Shown piece by piece: positions 34,512 to 34,822 of a stretch of DNA of 34,822 nucleotides. The stretch spans positions 1 to 34,822 of the forward strand of contig NZ_QSQT01000033.1 of the NCBI RefSeq assembly GCF_003437535.1, given 5' to 3'. The position numbers and the translations under genes are program-made. Source of the DNA: Phocaeicola plebeius. Lineage in GTDB: Bacteria > Bacteroidota > Bacteroidia > Bacteroidales > Bacteroidaceae. The notes below the pieces were generated by a model. It saw only the letters and a list, made by a program, of their open reading frames with translations. It did no database searches and was not told where the DNA came from. How positions within the stretch are numbered: position 1 is the stretch's first letter; each line of letters begins with the position of its first letter.

Positions 34512-34822
34512 CTACGCCTTTCGTTCAATTCCCCATAATTCATTATCTAACTGAGAAACTTTATCATTTGTATCTCTCTGATATTTTTCAGGAACATGTT
34601 CTATAAATAACTTCCAACCTTCTATCTTATTATCTTTTTTAACCGGGCTATAGGCCAATTCTGATAACCTCATAGTTAAATCACTATTCCTACTTTGACT
34701 TATATACTTATAAGTATCTTTTCCGTAAGTATAATTATAGCTGTTATCCCGTGACAATAATGAGCATATTACATATTCCGAAGCATACCCGTTCACTTTC
34801 CGGCAGCTTATTAGGGTATAAA
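34512..34822 (-). CDS. Partial protein of unknown function at window edge
   Basis: The frame is open to the right edge, so only the C-terminal 103 or so residues of a longer protein are visible. The segment is soluble and charged, with several Tyr in 'YNYTYGKDTYKYISQSRN' and a C-terminal 'DNELWGIERKA'. No family was recognised. A GTG at 34796 could start a short protein of 94 residues, but no ribosome-binding site is evident there and the frame continues upstream. Confidence 0.5.
   Translation of the reverse strand, partial: YTLISCRKVNGYASEYVICSLLSRDNSYNYTYGKDTYKYISQSRNSDLTMRLSELAYSPVKKDNKIEGWKLFIEHVPEKYQRDTNDKVSQLDNELWGIERKA

Noticed and set aside
1..34822. tRNA, rRNA, transposase, integrase or prophage genes
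   Set aside because: None was recognised on either strand by eye, although a short tRNA could be missed without a covariance search.

Overview
The window looks like a gut Bacteroidales chromosome (Bacteroides/Phocaeicola type). It carries a SusC/SusD pair, lipoproteins with Bacteroidota lipoboxes, Rnf genes in the order rseC-rnfBCDGEA, and many -7 promoter boxes of the Bacteroides form TAnnTTTG. The species cannot be named from sequence alone.

Layout. (1) 89-5077, minus: a SusD/SusC glycan-uptake pair, the edge of a polysaccharide-utilisation locus that continues left of the window. (2) 5123-5651: a gene-free stretch with the likely susC promoter and leader, four copies of TGTTACA, and a six-unit 22-bp tandem array of self-complementary repeats. 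(3) 5652-7137, minus: a CLC-type fluoride/proton antiporter preceded by a well-matched fluoride riboswitch, the best-supported regulatory element here. (4) 7384-8418, minus: galE. (5) 8593-14249, minus: the complete Rnf electron-transport operon led by an RseC-family gene. (6) 14392-18373, minus: ilvA, an orphan ECF-like sigma factor, and lepA. (7) 18479-22468, plus: lemA, a TPM-domain protein, aroC and an M20 peptidase in one tight run, closed by a long hairpin. (8) 22566-25310, minus: lipoproteins of unknown function, one split by a frameshift at an A8 tract. (9) 25410-25534: a hairpin-flanked array of 22-bp repeats. (10) 25577-28050, minus: a secreted endonuclease/exonuclease/phosphatase-fold protein and PepD. 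(11) 28195-29056, plus: a 75-residue membrane protein and an OmpH/Skp-like lipoprotein. (12) 29133-30911, minus: a DUF4091/GH123-type glycosidase. (13) 31027-34822: an accessory-looking segment with a class II Fic protein carrying a C-terminal winged helix, a 33-bp duplicated inverted-repeat operator in front of it, a LuxR-type regulator divergent from a DUF1349 protein, a decayed second Fic gene, and an unrecognised partial gene at the edge.

How it fits together. Most of the window is core metabolism: ion-driven electron transport, amino-acid and chorismate synthesis, translation and peptidases. Glycan use is represented by SusCD, GH123 and GalE. The less ordinary material is regulatory or repetitive: the fluoride riboswitch with its transporter, the two 22-bp-period arrays, the Fic operator duplication, the back-to-back promoters at 33.08 kb, and the two broken genes. 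No tRNA, rRNA, CRISPR array, transposase or phage gene was seen.
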